A DNA stretch of 64,000 nt, from assembly GCF_023373525.1 (NCBI RefSeq), contig NZ_CP097218.1:4216001-4280000 (forward strand). Direction: 5' to 3'. Positions 36,585-47,488 of the stretch are shown piece by piece. Positions within the stretch are counted from its first letter, which is position 1. Every line of letters begins with the position of its first letter. The stretch comes from Brachybacterium kimchii (GTDB lineage Bacteria; Actinomycetota; Actinomycetes; Actinomycetales; Dermabacteraceae). Under the pieces are notes generated by a model. The model saw only the letters and a list, made by a program, of their open reading frames with translations, was not told where the DNA came from and did no database searches. The position numbers and the translations under genes were made by a program.

Positions 36585-38144
36585 ATGACTGGCATGTCAT
36601 CCGAGGAATCGAACGCCCCGCAGGGCACCGGAGCCCAGGACGGGTCCGGCACCCGCCGCCCGTCCGACGACACCGCAGAGCAGCCGACCGCCACCGATCC
36701 CACCGAGCAGCTCGGTCGGGTCGAGGAGACCCAGCGCCTCGACGGCCTCGGGGCCGACGGGTACGGCCCCGTATCGTCGGGCGGCGATCCCTACGGCGGC
36801 GCGTCCCCGGCACCCGCCGCCTACGGATGGAGCGATCCGCAGAGCCCTCACAGCGCCCAGAGCGCCCAGAGCGCGCACAGCGCGCAGGGCCCGTCGGCCT
36901 CCCCGAGCTGGGGAGCGCCCGCGAGCGGCGCGGCCGGCGCTGCGGCGCCCGCCGGCGTCCCCGCCGCGCAGGGCCCGGAGCCCGCGATCCAGGGCTCGGC
37001 ACCTGCGACCCGGCGCCGCGGTCCGGGCTGGGTGGGCGTCGCGGGCCTGGTGATGGCCGGCATGCTGCTCAGCAGCGGGCTCACCCTGGGCGGCGTCATC
37101 GCCTACGACCAGGTCGACGGGCAGGGTGCGCGCTCCGCCTCGTCGTCGACGTCGTCGAGCAGCACGAAGACGGCGGACGCGAGCCCCGTCGCCCAGGACG
37201 GCGACAACCCGAACTGGGAGAACGTCTCGGAGAAGGTCTCGCCGAGCACGGTCGCGATCTCCGTGAGCACGGCCTCGGGGCAGGCCGAGGGGACCGGCGT
37301 GATCTACCGCGAGGACGGCACGATCATCACGAACAACCACGTGGTCTCCGGTGCGCAGAAGGTCGAGGTGTCCCTCACCGACGGCCGCACGTACACCGCC
37401 CGGGTGATCGGCACCGACGCGACCACCGACCTCGCCGCGATCAAGCTGGAGGACCCCCCGGACGACCTCACCCCGGCCTCCTTCGGGGAGTCCGACGACG
37501 TCGCGGTCGGCGAGGACGTGATGGCCGTCGGCACCCCGCTCGGACTCGAGAACACCGTGACCACGGGCATCATCTCCGCCGTGCATCGTCCCGTGACCAC
37601 GCAGGGCGAGGCCGTCGACGGCTCCGACTCGACCTACTCGTCGGCCCTGCAGACCGATGCCGCGATCAACCCCGGCAACTCCGGCGGCCCGCTGGTGGAC
37701 GCGAGCGGGGCGGTCGTCGGCATCAACTCCTCGATCGCGACCTTCTCCCAGGAGGGGGAGTCCTCGTCCTCGCAGTCCGGGAGCATCGGCCTGGGATTCG
37801 CGATCCCCTCGGACACCGTCACTCTCATCGTCGACCAGCTGATCGAGAGCGGGAGCGCGAAGCACGCCCTTCTCGGCGTGACCGCGCAGGACAGCAGCCA
37901 GGACGTCTCCGGCGCCAGCTACCGCGGGGCGCTCGTGCGCTCGGTCGAGCGCAGCTCGGGGGCCTCGGACGCCGGCCTGAAGGAGGGCGACCTCATCACC
38001 CAGGTCGACGGCGTGCCCGTGAACGGCGCGGCCGCGTTGACCGGCATGGTGCGCGGCCTCGAGGTCGGCTCCTCCCACAAGCTCACGATCGTGCGCGACC
38101 AGAAGGAGATCACCAAGGACGTGACCCTCACCGAGGCCGGCTGA
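36585..38144 (+). CDS. HtrA/DegP-like membrane-anchored serine protease
   Basis: A 519-residue protease. About 145 disordered N-terminal residues (with SAQ/SAH repeats near 87-101) are cytoplasmic and precede one membrane helix (about 148-172). A trypsin-like domain with His252 (NNHVV), Asp282 (TTDLAAI) and Ser366 (GNSGGPL) follows. One C-terminal PDZ domain (about 420-519) ends the protein. It acts outside the membrane in envelope protein quality control. GGAGGG precedes ATG 36585; a second ATG three codons on is also possible. Confidence 0.93.
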   Translation: MTGMSSEESNAPQGTGAQDGSGTRRPSDDTAEQPTATDPTEQLGRVEETQRLDGLGADGYGPVSSGGDPYGGASPAPAAYGWSDPQSPHSAQSAQSAHSAQGPSASPSWGAPASGAAGAAAPAGVPAAQGPEPAIQGSAPATRRRGPGWVGVAGLVMAGMLLSSGLTLGGVIAYDQVDGQGARSASSSTSSSSTKTADASPVAQDGDNPNWENVSEKVSPSTVAISVSTASGQAEGTGVIYREDGTIITNNHVVSGAQKVEVSLTDGRTYTARVIGTDATTDLAAIKLEDPPDDLTPASFGESDDVAVGEDVMAVGTPLGLENTVTTGIISAVHRPVTTQGEAVDGSDSTYSSALQTDAAINPGNSGGPLVDASGAVVGINSSIATFSQEGESSSSQSGSIGLGFAIPSDTVTLIVDQLIESGSAKHALLGVTAQDSSQDVSGASYRGALVRSVERSSGASDAGLKEGDLITQVDGVPVNGAAALTGMVRGLEVGSSHKLTIVRDQKEITKDVTLTEAG

Positions 38145-38187
38145 CCGACACCGGGATGACCGCCCGGGACCGAGGCCCGGCGGGCGC

Positions 38188-39549
38188 TCAGTCCTCGGGG
38201 CGGCCGATGGCTCGCAGCACGGGCCGTGACTTCGCGAGCGCCTCGGCGTGCTCGAGCACCGGATCCGATCCCGCGACGAGACCGCCGCCGGACTGGACGC
38301 GCACCCGCGTCGGCGTCTCCAGGTGGGCCATGCGCAGGGCGATCGCCCACTGCCCGTCGCCCTCGGCGTCCATCCAGCCCACGGGGGAGGCGTAGCCGCC
38401 GCGGTCCCGGACCTCGAGCTCGGCGATCGCGGCGTCGGCCGCCTCCCGCGGGGTGCCGCTCACGGCGGCCGACGGGTGCAGACGACCCGCCACGTCCAGG
38501 CTCGTGACTCCCTCGCGCAGCTCTCCCGCGACGTCCGAGGCGAGATGCTCGAGGCCGGGAAGGCGCAGCACGAACGGCTCGGCGGAGGCGGTGATCTCCG
38601 TGGTGAGGTCCGCCAGGCGCGAGGTCACGGAGTCGATCGCGAAGGCGTGCTCGGCCAGCTCCTTGGCGTCGCTGCGGAAGGCCCGACGGTCCTGCTCGGC
38701 GAGCTCCGAGCCCTCGGCGACAGGACGGCTGCCGGCGAGGACGCGGCTGAAGAGCCGTCCGTGCTCGGTGTCTGCCAGCATCTCCGGGGTCGCGCCGATG
38801 ACGTCGGACAGGTGGTAGACCCAGGTGGTCGGGTAGGACTCGGCGAGGCGGCTGAGCAGGGTCGCCACCGGCTGCGCCTGCTCGAGGTGCACGGTCGAGG
38901 ACTCCGAGAGCACGATCTTCTGCGCGCGGCCCTCCTCGATCATCCCGAGCGCGCGGCGCACCAGCTCCTGGTACTCGTCGGGCGTGTGGTCCGGGTCGAT
39001 CTGCACGCGCGTGCGCTCGGCCCGCGGGGTCGAGGGGAACAGGTCCCGCCAGTCCGTCGGGGCGGCGCCGGCCGCGTCCGGCGCGTCCTCCTGCTCGTCG
39101 AGCACGTCGACGAGGGTGAGGAACGGATCGTTGTCGAGCACTCCGAGGATCGCGCGCGGCACCAGCAGCGTGGAGGGGCGCGGGGAGCTCGCTGAGTAGG
39201 AGAAGCTGCCGAAGGCGATGAGTCCGCTGCCGCGCGTGCCGACCTCGTCGTCGATGCGGGCCGCGGCGGCGAGCTCGCGGAAGCGCGCGGAGGCGTCCTC
39301 GAAGCGGTCAGGGCCGCTCGTGGTGCAGGTCCAGGCGGTGCCGATGCCCACCATGCCCTGGCCGTGGCGCAGCCAGGCGGCGGTGAGGTCGCGCGGCAGG
39401 TGGGCGGGCAGGTCGATCTCGTCCTCGAGGCGCAGGGTGCGCACGCGCAGCGCGGGCGTCGCGGCGGACCCGGCGTGTGCGCGGGGCGCATCCGGCGCGG
39501 AGTGCGCGGCGACGGCGGACGGATCGGGGACGGGCTCTGAGGTGGACAT
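38188..39549 (-). CDS. menF: Isochorismate synthase
   Basis: A 453-residue chorismate-binding enzyme that converts chorismate to isochorismate for MenD. Family signatures: AQKIVLSE (active-site lysine), IGATPEML, LAGSRPVAEG, LHPSAAVSGTPREAA and DRGGYASPVGWMD. It is convergent with the HtrA gene. ATG 39549 is chosen because CATAAT lies exactly 7 bases upstream; the frame extends two codons to a GTG that lies inside that spacing. Confidence 0.9.
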   Translation of the reverse strand: MSTSEPVPDPSAVAAHSAPDAPRAHAGSAATPALRVRTLRLEDEIDLPAHLPRDLTAAWLRHGQGMVGIGTAWTCTTSGPDRFEDASARFRELAAAARIDDEVGTRGSGLIAFGSFSYSASSPRPSTLLVPRAILGVLDNDPFLTLVDVLDEQEDAPDAAGAAPTDWRDLFPSTPRAERTRVQIDPDHTPDEYQELVRRALGMIEEGRAQKIVLSESSTVHLEQAQPVATLLSRLAESYPTTWVYHLSDVIGATPEMLADTEHGRLFSRVLAGSRPVAEGSELAEQDRRAFRSDAKELAEHAFAIDSVTSRLADLTTEITASAEPFVLRLPGLEHLASDVAGELREGVTSLDVAGRLHPSAAVSGTPREAADAAIAELEVRDRGGYASPVGWMDAEGDGQWAIALRMAHLETPTRVRVQSGGGLVAGSDPVLEHAEALAKSRPVLRAIGRPED

Positions 39550-39670
39550 CAGCACGATTATGCGACACGGACCCTGCGCGCTGGACTTGCCGCGCTCTGC
39601 GGGTCACAGTGGAGCGCGCCCGCGGTGGACGGGGCGACCCGACCGGGACCGGACCAGGACAGAGGTGGAC

Positions 39671-41158
39671 GTGGCAGGCAACGGCGGAGGCGGCGGCAGG
39701 GGTCGCGAGGACCGGACCCGCACGGACCGGGGCGATGTGCGGCTGGACTCGCCGGTGCTCGCGGGGGCGCTCGCCGCCCTCGGCGCGCTCGCCACGGGCC
39801 TCGCGATCACCGTGGTCCCGGCGCTCGTCGCCCAGCTCTCCTCCGCCCAGGGATCCCTCGGCGTGCTCGGCGCGATCCTGCTGGCCCTGGACGCGCTCGT
39901 CCTGGGGCACGGCGGCAGCCTGCTGCTGCAGGCGGGCTCGGTCACCGGCTCGATCGCCGTGATGCCCTTCGGACTCACGATCGTGCTGCTCGTGGTCGTC
40001 GCCCTCGCGGCCCGGCGCGCGGTGCGTCGCCTCCGCCCGATCTCGGCCGACGGCGCCCTGCGGGCCCGAGCCCTGCGCGACGGCGGCATGTGCCTGGGCG
40101 CCCTCGTGGTCGTCTACACCGTCGGGCTCGGCGTGCTCGCCGCGATCGCCCGCAGCACGCTCGTGCACGCGGTGGTGCCCTCCGCGGTGGTCTCCGGGGC
40201 GCTGGTCTCCGTGGTCGGAGGCCTCGCCGGTGCGCTGCTCGCCCTGCGTCGACGCGGCGGCGGAGGCATTCCCGAGGTGCGCATCCTCTCGCTCCTCCCC
40301 GCCCCCTACGGCTCCGTCGCCCGGGCGGTGCTCCTCGCGCTCGCCGGCCTCGCCGCCTCCGCGGCGCTCGTGTGCACGGCGATGATCGCCGTGCGCTTCG
40401 GCGCCGTGGCTTCGCTCCATGAGTCCCTGCACGCGGGCTTCTGGGGGTCCGTGGTGCTCCTGCTGCTGCAGCTCGCCCTGTTCCCGCTGATCGTCGTGTG
40501 GGTGCTCGTGGTCATCCTCGGCGGCTCGGTCACGCTCGGGGCGGGCAGCGTGATCAGCCTGGCGGGCGCCGAGACCACGGTCATGCCGGCCCTCCCGCTG
40601 CTGGGCATCGTGCCGGATCCGGGCACCGCGCCGTGGTGGACGCGCCTGCTGCTCGTGCTGCCCGTGGTCGCGGTCGCGCTCGGCGCGATCCGCCTGTGCC
40701 GCGACCTGGTGGGGGAGGAGACCGACAGCGCCTCCGCGGAGCCGGTGCTGCGCGAGCGCGTGATCGCCCTCGTCGCCTACGCGGTCGCCCTGCTGCTGCT
40801 CGTGCTGCTCATCGCGGGCCTCGCCACCGGCGGCATCGGCGACGGCTCGCTGGAGGCGCTGGGGCCGCGGATCGGCTCCCTGCTGCTGCCTCTGCTGGGG
40901 GTCGTCGTGGTGCCCACCGCCGCCGTCGCAGCGGTGTGCCTCACGCCGGCCCTGCCCTGGGCGCGCGCCCGGTGGGCGGGGCTGCGCGGTCGCGTCGAGG
41001 CGGCCGAGTCCCGCGAGAACGGGAGCGAGAGCTCCCATGAGCACCGGGCCGAGGGATCCCGCGGGAGCTCCCGCGCGGATCGCACCGACGACGAGCCCGC
41101 CGGCGTCCGGGACGCCGACGCCTCGGTCAGGACCCCGTCAGACCCTCCATCCAGCTGA
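39671..41158 (+). CDS. DUF6350-type polytopic membrane protein
   Basis: A 495-residue protein with about ten membrane helices and a 65-residue charged C-terminal tail. Position directly upstream of purN-purH and overall composition match the actinobacterial DUF6350 proteins, sometimes described as cell division membrane proteins. The biochemical role is not known. The GTG at 39671 has a weak AGAGGTGG upstream; GTG 39665 is also in frame. Its end overlaps a convergent gene by 32 bases. Confidence 0.7.
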   Translation: MAGNGGGGGRGREDRTRTDRGDVRLDSPVLAGALAALGALATGLAITVVPALVAQLSSAQGSLGVLGAILLALDALVLGHGGSLLLQAGSVTGSIAVMPFGLTIVLLVVVALAARRAVRRLRPISADGALRARALRDGGMCLGALVVVYTVGLGVLAAIARSTLVHAVVPSAVVSGALVSVVGGLAGALLALRRRGGGGIPEVRILSLLPAPYGSVARAVLLALAGLAASAALVCTAMIAVRFGAVASLHESLHAGFWGSVVLLLLQLALFPLIVVWVLVVILGGSVTLGAGSVISLAGAETTVMPALPLLGIVPDPGTAPWWTRLLLVLPVVAVALGAIRLCRDLVGEETDSASAEPVLRERVIALVAYAVALLLLVLLIAGLATGGIGDGSLEALGPRIGSLLLPLLGVVVVPTAAVAAVCLTPALPWARARWAGLRGRVEAAESRENGSESSHEHRAEGSRGSSRADRTDDEPAGVRDADASVRTPSDPPSS

Positions 41159-41543
41159 GCACCGAGCTCTGCACCTCGTCCCGGCACGCGTCCTGCGCCT
41201 GCTGGGTGAGCGCCTCGTCCCGGCACTGCTCGAGCTGCGACATCGGGCCGTAGAAGATCGCCCCGGTCACCGAGCCGAGCACGATCATGAACACCGCGGG
41301 GACGCCCACCACCGCGGACACCACGGCCATCGCCGGCCGACGGTCCTTCCAGGCGGCGATCACGAGCCGCACCAGCAGCACGCCCGTGACGATCCCCGCG
41401 ACACCGGCGAGCAGCGACCACGGCAGCGGCAGCATCATCAGCACCCACGAGGCCAGCAGGGACACGAGCAACCGGGTCAGGATCCGGCGGTAGCGCAGGG
41501 TCGACTCGGACGGGGCGGGGGGCTCGGGCGCGGGACTGCTCAC
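41127..41543 (-). CDS. Small membrane protein, hypothetical
   Basis: A 138-residue protein with a Pro/Ser-rich N-terminus, three membrane segments (about residues 25-75 and 82-102) and a soluble C-terminus with two cysteines (EQCRDEALTQQAQDACRDE). I do not recognise the family. GTG 41543 has CACAAT 6 bases upstream. Its 3' end overlaps the DUF6350 gene by 32 bases in antisense. Confidence 0.65.
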   Translation of the reverse strand: MSSPAPEPPAPSESTLRYRRILTRLLVSLLASWVLMMLPLPWSLLAGVAGIVTGVLLVRLVIAAWKDRRPAMAVVSAVVGVPAVFMIVLGSVTGAIFYGPMSQLEQCRDEALTQQAQDACRDEVQSSVLSWMEGLTGS

Positions 41544-41636
41544 CCGACCATTGTGCCCGCTGCGCGCCGTCGCCCCCTGCACATGCCCTCCCGGACGCCC
41601 GCGCCCGCCCCGGCCCGCTGCCCGTAGGGTTGCCCC

Positions 41637-42215
41637 GTGGCTCCAGCACGCATCGTCGTCCTCATCTCCGGCACCGGCAGCAATCTCGCCGCGCTCCTCG
41701 CCGCGCAGCAGGAGCGGGAGTGCCCCTTCGAGATCGTCGGCGTGATCGCCGACCGCGCCGCCTCCGGCCTCGCGCATGCGCAGAGCGCGGGCGTGCCGAC
41801 GGCCGTCGTCCGGAAGGGCGACCACCCTGATCGCGCGGCCTGGGACGAGGCCCTGGCCCGCGAGGTCGCCGCCCTCTCGCCGGATCTCGTGGTGCTCGCC
41901 GGCTTCATGAAGCTCATCGGCCCGCCGCTGCTCGAGTCCCGGCCCGGGCGCATCATCAACACGCATCCCGCCCTGCTGCCGTCCTTCCCCGGTGCCCACG
42001 GGGTGCGCGACGCCCTCGCCCACGGGGTGAAGGTGAGCGGGGCCAGCGTCATCGAGGTCGACCCGGGCGTCGACACGGGGCGGATCCTCGCCCAGCGCGC
42101 CGTGGACGTCCTGCCCGAGGACACCGAGGAGACCCTCCACGAGCGCATCAAGGTCGTCGAGCGCGAGATGCTCGTCGACGTGGTGCGCGAGCTCTCGCGC
42201 ACGCTCGCCTCCTGA
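41637..42215 (+). CDS. purN: Phosphoribosylglycinamide formyltransferase
   Basis: A 192-residue folate-dependent GAR transformylase in purine synthesis. Motifs: SGTGSNL near the N-terminus, catalytic Asn/His in [10 protein letters not shown], and the catalytic Asp in [10 protein letters not shown]. The GTG at 41637 has TAGGGT 6 bases upstream and no Shine-Dalgarno, so it is probably leaderless. purH follows after a 185-bp gap holding a riboswitch. Confidence 0.95.
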   Translation: MAPARIVVLISGTGSNLAALLAAQQERECPFEIVGVIADRAASGLAHAQSAGVPTAVVRKGDHPDRAAWDEALAREVAALSPDLVVLAGFMKLIGPPLLESRPGRIINTHPALLPSFPGAHGVRDALAHGVKVSGASVIEVDPGVDTGRILAQRAVDVLPEDTEETLHERIKVVEREMLVDVVRELSRTLAS

Positions 42216-42256
42216 CCCCGGCCGCTCCTCGCGTCGGCCCCCGATACACTGTCCCC

Positions 42257-42326
42257 ACACGACTGGCGCAGGTGGGCGGACCACCGGGGAGTGACGATCG
42301 TGGGCATCGACCGCCTGGGTGCCCGC
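42257..42326 (+). promoter_or_regulatory. ZTP (pfl) riboswitch upstream of purH
   Basis: The stretch carries the conserved ZTP aptamer elements in order: CGACTGGCGCA, GGTGGGC, ACCACCGGGGAGTGAC and, after a short linker, CCGCCTGGGTGCC. A -10 box TACACT at 42245-42250 places the transcript start at the aptamer's first base. ZMP/ZTP signals folate shortage, and PurH consumes ZMP, so the gene makes sense as a target. No terminator with a T run lies between the aptamer and the purH GAGGAG (42387-42392), so control may be translational. Confidence 0.88.
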
Positions 42327-42400
42327 ATGTGATGGCGGCGACCGCGTCCGCGCGAGCGTCGCACCGACCGCACCGCACCGATCCGCGAGGAGAACGCTCC

Positions 42401-44119
42401 GTGAGCTCCACCGACCGCCGTCCCATCCGCCGCGCCCTGGTCTCCGTCTTCGACAAGACGGGTCTGACGGACCTGGCCCGCGCCCTCTCCGAGGCCGACG
42501 TCGAGATCGTCTCGACCGGCTCCACCGCCAGCACCATCCGCGAGGCCGGCTTCGCCGTCACCGACGTCGCCGAGGTGACCGGCAGCCCCGAGATGCTCGA
42601 CGGGCGCGTGAAGACCCTCCACCCGCGCATCCACGGCGGGATCCTCGCCGACCTGCGGCTCGAGGACCACCGTTCCCAGCTCGAGGACCAGCAGATCCAG
42701 CCCTTCGACCTCGTCGTCGTGAACCTGTACCCCTTCGAGGAGACCGTCGCCGCGGGCGGCGCCTTCGACGAGATCATCGAGAAGATCGACATCGGCGGTC
42801 CGTCGATGGTGCGCGGCGCGGCGAAGAACTTCGCCTCCGTCGCCGTGGTCGTCGACCCCGAGGACTACGCGCGCGCCGGCCGCGCCGCCACGCGCGGCGG
42901 CTTCACCCTCGACGAGCGCCAGGAGCTCGCGACCATCGCCTTCGGCCGCACCAGCGAGTACGACACCGCGATCAGCGACTGGATGCTCGGGCAGCTCGAC
43001 GGGCCCGACGCCGACGACGCCGCCTCCGCCCTCGGCGCCGGGACCCTCCGCGGGGCCGACGGTGGAGTCTCGGACGCCGTGGACGCCGATCCCGCCGACG
43101 ACGACGCCGACTCCCCGGCCTATCTCCTGGAGATGGACGACGAGGAGGCCGCCGAGGCGGGCCTGCGCACCCTGCGCTACGGCGAGAACCCGCACCAGCG
43201 CGCCCGCGTCGCCGTCATCGACGACGAGAACCCCGGCCTGGCCGGTGCCGAGCAGCTCGGCGGCAAGGCCATGAGCTTCAACAACTACGTGGACGCCGAC
43301 GCCGCCACCCGCGCCGCCTACGACCACGACCAGCCCTGCGTGGTCGTCATGAAGCACAACAACCCCTGCGGCATCGCCGTCGCGACCGAGGACGAGGACC
43401 TGGCCGCCGCGCACGCGCGCGCCCACGGCACCGACCCGCTGTCCGCCTACGGCGGCGTGATCGCGACCAACCGCCCCGTGACGCTCGCGATGGCCAAGCA
43501 GGTCAAGCCCGTGTTCACCGAGGTCATCCTGGCTCCCGCATACGAGGACGATGCCCTCGAGCTGCTGCGCACGAAGAAGAACCTTCGCATCCTGCGGATC
43601 GCCGACCGTCCCCGCGGCGGCGTCGAGATCCGGCAGATCTGGGGCGGCTCCCTGATCCAGGAGTCCGACGCGTACCAGGCGGAGGGCGACGAGGCCGCCG
43701 CCTGGACCCTCGCCGCTGGGGAGGCGGCCGACGAGAAGACCCTCGCCGACCTCGTCTTCGCGTGGCGCTCGGTGCGCGCGGTGAAGTCCAACGCGATCCT
43801 GCTGGCCAAGGACCTCGCGGCCGTCGGCATCGGCATGGGGCAGGTCAACCGCCTCGACTCGTGCCGTCTGGCCGTGCAGCGCGCCAACACCCTGGGCGAG
43901 CACCTCGAGGGCGAGCAGGCGCCCGAGCGGGCCCACGGAGCGGTCGCCGCGTCCGACGCTTTCTTCCCCTTCGCCGACGGCGCCCAGATCCTCATCGACG
44001 CGGGCGTGAGCGCGATCGTGCAGCCCGGCGGCTCCATCCGCGACGAGGAGGTCATCGAGGCCTGCCGCGCGGCGGGAGTGACCCTCTACCTCACGGGGAC
44101 CCGCCACTTCGCGCACTGA
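42401..44119 (+). CDS. purH: Bifunctional AICAR formyltransferase/IMP cyclohydrolase
   Basis: A 572-residue enzyme for the last two steps to IMP. The IMP cyclohydrolase domain (about 1-195: [38 protein letters not shown]) and the transformylase domain (from about 255: [17 protein letters not shown]) are complete. Between them is an acidic Ala/Asp linker of about 55 residues, roughly 35-40 longer than usual. GTG 42401 has GAGGAG 8 bases upstream. Confidence 0.94.
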   Translation: MSSTDRRPIRRALVSVFDKTGLTDLARALSEADVEIVSTGSTASTIREAGFAVTDVAEVTGSPEMLDGRVKTLHPRIHGGILADLRLEDHRSQLEDQQIQPFDLVVVNLYPFEETVAAGGAFDEIIEKIDIGGPSMVRGAAKNFASVAVVVDPEDYARAGRAATRGGFTLDERQELATIAFGRTSEYDTAISDWMLGQLDGPDADDAASALGAGTLRGADGGVSDAVDADPADDDADSPAYLLEMDDEEAAEAGLRTLRYGENPHQRARVAVIDDENPGLAGAEQLGGKAMSFNNYVDADAATRAAYDHDQPCVVVMKHNNPCGIAVATEDEDLAAAHARAHGTDPLSAYGGVIATNRPVTLAMAKQVKPVFTEVILAPAYEDDALELLRTKKNLRILRIADRPRGGVEIRQIWGGSLIQESDAYQAEGDEAAAWTLAAGEAADEKTLADLVFAWRSVRAVKSNAILLAKDLAAVGIGMGQVNRLDSCRLAVQRANTLGEHLEGEQAPERAHGAVAASDAFFPFADGAQILIDAGVSAIVQPGGSIRDEEVIEACRAAGVTLYLTGTRHFAH

Positions 44120-44125
44120 TCCGCA

Positions 44126-44155
44126 CGGGGCCACCGCCTTCGCGCGGTGGCCCCG
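44126..44155 (+). terminator. Terminator after purH
   Basis: A perfect 12-bp stem (44126-44137 with 44144-44155) with a 6-base loop, 6 bases after the purH stop. Confidence 0.75.
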
Positions 44156-44268
44156 TCGCGTCCGACTCCGGTCGAGTTCACCCGCCGGACAGATGCGCCG
44201 CATACCCTGGGGAGCAAGCCGATCCCGGCCGCCCTGCGAGAGCGCCCGGATGTCCGAAGGAGAGTCGC

Positions 44269-45174
44269 GTGAAGGTCCCCGACAACCAGAACCTCAGGGA
44301 GTACATCGAGCATCTGAGGGACGAGGGGTACACCGTGGCCGACGGGCACACGCCCGATCCCGACCTCATCGACCCGCAGGGCAACCCGGTGTACACCTGG
44401 CAGGAGGGGTACCCGTACGACACGCGCATGGACCGCGACGAGTACGAGCTCGAGAAGTACCGCCTGCAGGTCGAGCTGCTGAAGTACCAATACTGGCTCG
44501 AGGACAACGACCAGAAGTCGATCATCATCTTCGAGGGCCGGGACGCCGCCGGCAAGGGCGGCACGATCAAGCGCTTCACCGAGCACCTCAACCCGCGCAC
44601 CGCGCGCGTGGTCGCGCTGAACAAGCCCAGCGACCGCGAGAAGGGCCAGTGGTACTTCCAGCGCTACATCCAGCACCTCCCCACCGAGGGCGAGATGGTG
44701 CTGTTCGACCGCTCCTGGTACAACCGCGCCGGCGTCGAGCGCGTGATGGGCTTCTGCACCGATGAGGAGTACGAGGGGTTCATGAACCAGGCCCCGCTGT
44801 TCGAGCGCATGCTCGTGGACTCCGGCATCCACCTCACCAAGCTCTGGTTCTCCGTCTCCCAGCGCGAGCAGCGCACCCGCTTTGCGATCCGCCAACTGGA
44901 TCCGGTGCGGCGCTGGAAGCTCTCCCCGATGGACCTGGAGTCGCTGGACCGCTGGGAGGCCTACACGGAGGCCAAGGAGGAGATGTTCCGCCGCACCGAC
45001 AAGAAGTACGCGCCGTGGACGATCATCCGCTCCAACGACAAGAAGCGCGCGCGCCTCAACGCGATGCGCTACTTCCTCTCCCAGTTCGAGTACGAGGGCA
45101 AGGACCACGAGGTCGTGGGGGTGCCCGATCCCAAGCTCGTCATGCGCGGCAAGAAGGAGGAGGCCGACGAGTAG
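44269..45174 (+). CDS. ppk2: Polyphosphate kinase 2
   Basis: A 301-residue PPK2-family enzyme that transfers phosphate between polyphosphate and nucleotides. Walker A is FEGRDAAGKGG (residues 88-98), Walker B is FDRSWYNR (146-153), and the lid region contains REQRTRF. The single-domain length and the N-terminal extension fit class I PPK2, which mainly phosphorylate nucleoside diphosphates. GTG 44269 has GAAGGAG upstream. Confidence 0.92.
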   Translation: MKVPDNQNLREYIEHLRDEGYTVADGHTPDPDLIDPQGNPVYTWQEGYPYDTRMDRDEYELEKYRLQVELLKYQYWLEDNDQKSIIIFEGRDAAGKGGTIKRFTEHLNPRTARVVALNKPSDREKGQWYFQRYIQHLPTEGEMVLFDRSWYNRAGVERVMGFCTDEEYEGFMNQAPLFERMLVDSGIHLTKLWFSVSQREQRTRFAIRQLDPVRRWKLSPMDLESLDRWEAYTEAKEEMFRRTDKKYAPWTIIRSNDKKRARLNAMRYFLSQFEYEGKDHEVVGVPDPKLVMRGKKEEADE

Positions 45175-45199
45175 TCGGCGTCCGCCCGCGGCCGCATGA

Positions 45200-45238
45200 C
45201 GCGAGGCCCCGAGGAGCACTGCTCCTCGGGGCCTCGCG
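45200..45238. terminator. Bidirectional terminator between ppk2 and aspA
   Basis: An 18-bp perfect stem (45200-45217 with 45221-45238) with a 3-base loop, lying between two convergent genes. Confidence 0.85.
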
Positions 45239-45256
45239 CATCGGGCAGGGGTGCGG

Positions 45257-46783
<1,527 letters not shown>

Positions 46784-47019
46784 CGGGATGCTTCTCCTCG
46801 GATCGCGGCTCGGGCCGACGTCCTCGACGGCCCGTCTCCACCCTAGACGGGCGGGGGAGCGACGCGCCGGGTGCGGCGCGGACGGTGCGGGGCCGATGCG
46901 CAGATCGTCCCGCCGACGGGACAGGCGTCCGCCGCACTCCGCGGGACGTCGCCCGACGGACCCCTCGGCACCGCCTGCCTCGGATCCCGTGCTCATCCTC
47001 TGCCCGTACGATGGCGCGC

Positions 47020-47424
47020 ATGTCGCCGAGCACGTCCCCGGGCCCCGGCGTCGGCCCCGAGGCGGGCGCCGACGCGGGGCGCGAAGCGCACGCCGACGCG
47101 GGGCACGACGCCCACGCCGATGCCGTCGGCTCCGCCCCGCGGGGCCCGCGCCGGGTGCCGCTGGGCGAGGGGCTGCGCCGTCAGACCCTCCTGCTGCTCG
47201 CGCTCATCGCGCTCGTGGCGGTCCTCGGGTTCGGCGCGTTCACCAGTGCCGTCGTGGCCGGTCGCTCGCTCGCCGCGCTGCTGCTCGTGGTCGTCCTGCT
47301 GAGGGCGTGCCTGCCGACCTCGCTGCTCGGGGCGCTCGTGGTGCGCTCGCGGGGGCTGGACGTGCTCGTGATGCTCGTGCTCGCGGGCGGCCTCGCGGTG
47401 CTCTCCGCGGCGCCCAACCTCTGA
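47020..47424 (+). CDS. DUF3017-type small membrane protein
   Basis: A 134-residue protein. The first 45 residues are low complexity with GADAG/AHADAG repeats. Three membrane segments follow, with LGALVVRSRGLDVLVML matching the short actinobacterial DUF3017 proteins. Function unknown. TACGAT ends 7 bases before ATG 47020; the in-frame ATG at 47011 lies inside that box and is unlikely to be used. Confidence 0.65.
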   Translation: MSPSTSPGPGVGPEAGADAGREAHADAGHDAHADAVGSAPRGPRRVPLGEGLRRQTLLLLALIALVAVLGFGAFTSAVVAGRSLAALLLVVVLLRACLPTSLLGALVVRSRGLDVLVMLVLAGGLAVLSAAPNL

Positions 47425-47449
47425 ACGCCCCGGTCGCAGGGCGCTCGAT

Positions 47450-47487
47450 GGCGGGGTCCGACGGGCCGAGCCCCGTCGGACCCCGCC
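47450..47487. terminator. Bidirectional terminator
   Basis: A perfect 16-bp stem (47450-47465 with 47472-47487) and 6-base loop between two convergent genes, abutting the carbonic anhydrase stop. Confidence 0.8.
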
Positions 47488-47488
47488 C

